Origin: DASWUZ01 sp036401375
GTDB lineage: Bacteria > Acidobacteriota > Terriglobia > Terriglobales > Acidobacteriaceae
Assembly (NCBI GenBank): GCA_036401375.1
Contig: DASWVB010000024.1
Span: forward strand, 1-55,926
Reading direction: 5' to 3'
Length of the DNA: 55,926 nucleotides
Shown here: in pieces, positions 53,490 through 55,926 of the stretch
Layout of the letters: each line of letters begins with the position of its first letter
Position numbering within the stretch: position 1 is the first letter of the stretch
Translations under genes and position numbers: made by a program
The notes under the pieces: model-generated
What the model was told of the DNA's origin: nothing
What the model saw: only the letters and a program-made list of their open reading frames with translations
Databases searched by the model: none

Positions 53490-55926
53490 TCAGCTTTGCG
53501 CCAGCTTGCGTTGCGGGCCGGGCTCCTCTTCTCCTGCTTCCGATCCGCGTTCTGCCGAGAGCACTGCCGGTGCCGGCTCTTTATCGGGACCCCCTGAAGC
53601 TCGCGCTGCCTCTGCTCCGAGGAAGACATCGAGGCGGTAGCCAGCCTCCTCCGCCGCGCGCATCGTTCTCTCCAAAGCGGCGAGCGGGCCATACCCGGAG
53701 TGCTGCGGCTTTTCAGCAGGGTCTTCTGCCTCCTCATCGAGCAGGGCGGGTAGCTGCAGCCACCAGGCAAGCTCCTCAAAGCCCTCCTTTGAGAAGTAGG
53801 AAACACCCGCATGCTCGTGCAATCCGAGCAGCCAGCGAACATCTCCATCTTGCCAGAGTTCAGGGGAGCAGAGGTTCAAGGCTGCGACGCGCTCTACACG
53901 TCCCGTCGTGGGCACGCCAGGCGCTGCTGGACTATTATCCTTGTCTTCCTCGTTGGACGGCGCAGGCTTCGCTCCGTTGCGGCTATCCTGTGTCGACTTC
54001 TGCAGTATGCCCCTGGAAGGTTCGGCGTGCTTGACCTCTCCGCCCGCTCCCTTCGCACTCCGGGAGCTCGCCGTGGCCTGGTCCGCACTGTTCTGTTTCG
54101 TGCCGGCATCCAGAACCGCCGCCGGGGTAGACACTAACTCTCCCGCTTCGAGACCTTGCTTCAGGCTCTCGGAAGCCCCGGCCCCTGGAGTGGCCGAGTT
54201 TGTAGAACGAGCCGGCCCAGCCTCGGCCAGCAGCAGGACGCGAACTCTCGCCGCAGCGCGCCAGCTCTCATCGGGTGCGAGTCCTGCCTCAACGAAAGCC
54301 TTGGCGAGCGGCTCGCGGAGGCGCAGCCTCTCGTAGAGATCGAGCGCGGCTGCCTCGCGATCCTCCCTTCCCAGCGAATACGCCAACCTGCCAATGAGCA
54401 TCCAGGAAAACGCTGCTGCCCAGCTCCCCGCGCCTGGCACGCTCGGGCTGGAACTCGGGATCACCCCCCGGGCCCCGGGCGGCAGGGGCTGACCGAGCCG
54501 GGCTTCAAGGTCGGGGAGCCTCATCAGCGCCTTCAGGTCGTCTTGAACGCCGAAGTCTCGAACAGGGTCTGCTCGCACGCCCTCTTGGCCAAGTCCGTCG
54601 CCGCCGAGGCCGTCCTCGCCGAGGCGGCCCGTCTCTGTCACCAGTGCCTGGTCGAAGTCACCCGACGCGCGGCCCAGGACTTGATAAGCCGCCAGAGATC
54701 GATCCTTGAACACGCTATGCAGGCTCGCGACCTGGCTGAAGAACTGCGCGATGCTGTCCTTCGAATCGTGCATCAGCACAGCCGCCGCGAGCTGCGGCGC
54801 CACGAGCCCTTCTTCCTCGTTGTCCTCCATCTCGATTGCTGTGCCCGGCACCCGGGAAGGTGCAGCGAGCGACGCAAGTCTCTGCAACAAGGAGGGCTGC
54901 AGCAAGGCGCGAAGCGCATCATGCGCAGGTTGCAACTCGAGGTTGACCAGCGCGCTCTCGAGGTCTGGAACACCACGCCCGCCCAGCTGATCGCAGAGCC
55001 GGTCCCATGGCTTCTCGGCAGTCGCGCGCAGCTCCCGCCAGTCCAGAAAGACGTGGCACTGATAGCCCTGCAGGTCGATGCGAAGGCCGCGGGAGGCAAC
55101 CTCGTCTCCCCTGCGCAGATATTCGAGGCCGGTCAGAGAGTCGCGATAGGCGAGGATCACATCCGGCTCATCGGCAAAGCCTAGGCTCTCGCGCAGACGC
55201 TGCTGGCGCTGCTCGCCAGATCCCTTGTCCGCATAGGCAGCAGAAGTGTCGATCCGGCCGTGCGCCGAGGAGTAGCGGTTGTTGTAGACCACAACCGCGT
55301 GCTTGTCGCCGGCGCGGTTGGAGTAGGCGAAGACATCCTCCTCGACCACGCCATCGTCGCGCACGAAGTCATACAGGCGGAAGTTGCTGCTCTCGGCAAA
55401 GAGCCAGCGCTGGTGCAGCAGGGGCGCGATCTGCCGCAGGTGCCGCTCCACCAGCCACGGGGAGGCGGTCTCGTCGTAACGGGGGCGCCGATACTCCATG
55501 CCGTACTTCTCGGTATAGCCCTCGACCTGCCCGTGACCGAACATCGGCAGCCCCGGCAGCGTCGCCATCAGCGCCGCCACTCCAAAGCACTTGTCGCCAT
55601 CGCCAAACTGGTCGATGGTGGTGCGCTCGTCGGGATTGCTCATGAAGTTGACGTAGCGCTTCATGATGTCCGGATCGAACTCCAGTGTCTTCTTGAGCAC
55701 GGTGCGGTAGTTGGCGTTATCTTCATCGCGCAGCATCACCATGAAGGCACTGTTGTAGACGCGGTGCATGCCAAGGGTGCGAACGAAGTAGCCCTCCATC
55801 AGCCAGAAGGCCTCAGCGAGGAGCAGCGTCCCAGGCACCTCAGCGGCGACACGATCGACCACCTCGCGCCAGAACTCGTTCGGCATTACCGCATTGAACT
55901 CCGCATCGGTCATGCTGTATTCGGCC
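53490..55926 (-). CDS. Large GH13-like alpha-amylase family protein, 3' part
   Basis: The frame runs from beyond the right edge to a stop near 53490, so over 807 residues are visible and the N-terminus is missing. The visible start is the end of a GH13 barrel: a catalytic-type glutamate in TLLLAEAFWLMEGYF, then MSNPDERTTIDQFGDGD, and LPGLPMFGHGQVEGYTEKYG. This matches a family of large proteins in Acidobacteria and relatives annotated as alpha-amylase family. A sugar-binding-like region and a helical Leu/Arg/Ala-rich part follow. The C-terminal 250 residues include a Ser/Ala/Gly/Glu linker (about 54230-53930) and an acidic tail. The substrate is unknown; whether it is catalytically active needs the missing part. 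Confidence 0.75.
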   Translation of the reverse strand, partial: AEYSMTDAEFNAVMPNEFWREVVDRVAAEVPGTLLLAEAFWLMEGYFVRTLGMHRVYNSAFMVMLRDEDNANYRTVLKKTLEFDPDIMKRYVNFMSNPDERTTIDQFGDGDKCFGVAALMATLPGLPMFGHGQVEGYTEKYGMEYRRPRYDETASPWLVERHLRQIAPLLHQRWLFAESSNFRLYDFVRDDGVVEEDVFAYSNRAGDKHAVVVYNNRYSSAHGRIDTSAAYADKGSGEQRQQRLRESLGFADEPDVILAYRDSLTGLEYLRRGDEVASRGLRIDLQGYQCHVFLDWRELRATAEKPWDRLCDQLGGRGVPDLESALVNLELQPAHDALRALLQPSLLQRLASLAAPSRVPGTAIEMEDNEEEGLVAPQLAAAVLMHDSKDSIAQFFSQVASLHSVFKDRSLAAYQVLGRASGDFDQALVTETGRLGEDGLGGDGLGQEGVRADPVRDFGVQDDLKALMRLPDLEARLGQPLPPGARGVIPSSSPSVPGAGSWAAAFSWMLIGRLAYSLGREDREAAALDLYERLRLREPLAKAFVEAGLAPDESWRAAARVRVLLLAEAGPARSTNSATPGAGASESLKQGLEAGELVSTPAAVLDAGTKQNSADQATASSRSAKGAGGEVKHAEPSRGILQKSTQDSRNGAKPAPSNEEDKDNSPAAPGVPTTGRVERVAALNLCSPELWQDGDVRWLLGLHEHAGVSYFSKEGFEELAWWLQLPALLDEEAEDPAEKPQHSGYGPLAALERTMRAAEEAGYRLDVFLGAEAARASGGPDKEPAPAVLSAERGSEAGEEEPGPQRKLAQS

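Noticed and set aside
54156..55184. A 342-residue open frame antisense to the GH13-like gene
   Set aside because: It has the same cause: third-position G+C bias leaves the opposite frame open. There is no ribosome site or recognisable domain.

Overview
This is a G+C-rich bacterial chromosome segment (around 60-66% by eye) with dense gene packing, frequent GTG/TTG starts, 4-8 base start/stop overlaps and many Sec- or Tat-exported proteins. The mix of secreted glycoside hydrolases, type II glutamine synthetase, S9 and M29 peptidases, OPT transporter and a DUF4230 protein suits Acidobacteriota, probably class Terriglobia. That assignment is inference from gene content; there is no rRNA gene in the window. 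I found no tRNA, rRNA, CRISPR array, transposase or integrase.

Layout. 1-3.1 kb, minus strand: the 5' part of mfd, a DinB-fold protein and purD. 3.3-7.3 kb: an Nramp metal transporter behind a palindrome, a decayed PIN-like (DUF5615) toxin, a Tat-exported hydroxypyruvate isomerase-like TIM barrel and an outer-membrane barrel-like protein. 7.7-12 kb: aconitase and an M29 aminopeptidase. 12.2-18.5 kb: a sugar locus of secreted GH31 (with PA14), a trehalose-synthase-like GH13 and an alpha-glucosidase GH13. 18.5-22.5 kb: GAF-ANTAR antiterminator, DUF4230 protein, glutamine synthetase II and PPK2. 22.8-26.5 kb: a translationally coupled heme operon hemE-hemH-hemY. 26.6-31.2 kb: OPT transporter, ComF-like phosphoribosyltransferase and HNH endonuclease.

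31.2-33.1 kb is the one clearly disturbed region. It holds a start-less, truncated SRPBCC-like gene, a second diverged copy of the HNH gene's 3' end, and an orphan AAA ATPase whose AT-rich promoter lies in an inverted repeat. The ATPase and the HNH fragment are flanked by a 55-bp direct repeat that copies the exact 3' end of the neighbouring exported-protein gene.

33-42 kb: exported protein, S9 peptidase, recX, PP2C phosphatase, a cytosolic/Tat-exported pair of aldo-keto reductases and an exported propeller-like protein. 42-46.8 kb: alaS (with an internal low-G+C stretch), a 36-residue membrane protein and ahcY. 46.9-55.9 kb: Ada, a membrane protein, a secreted arabinofuranosidase-like enzyme with a ricin-type lectin domain, metK, a RodZ-like protein and the 3' part of a large GH13-like gene.

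Together the genes describe a heterotroph that degrades plant or microbial polysaccharide outside the cell, handles alpha-glucans and trehalose, and carries ordinary housekeeping for the SAM cycle (metK, ahcY), heme, nitrogen assimilation and DNA repair. No convincing new multi-gene defence or biosynthetic system is visible; the ATPase island is the best candidate for undescribed biology.
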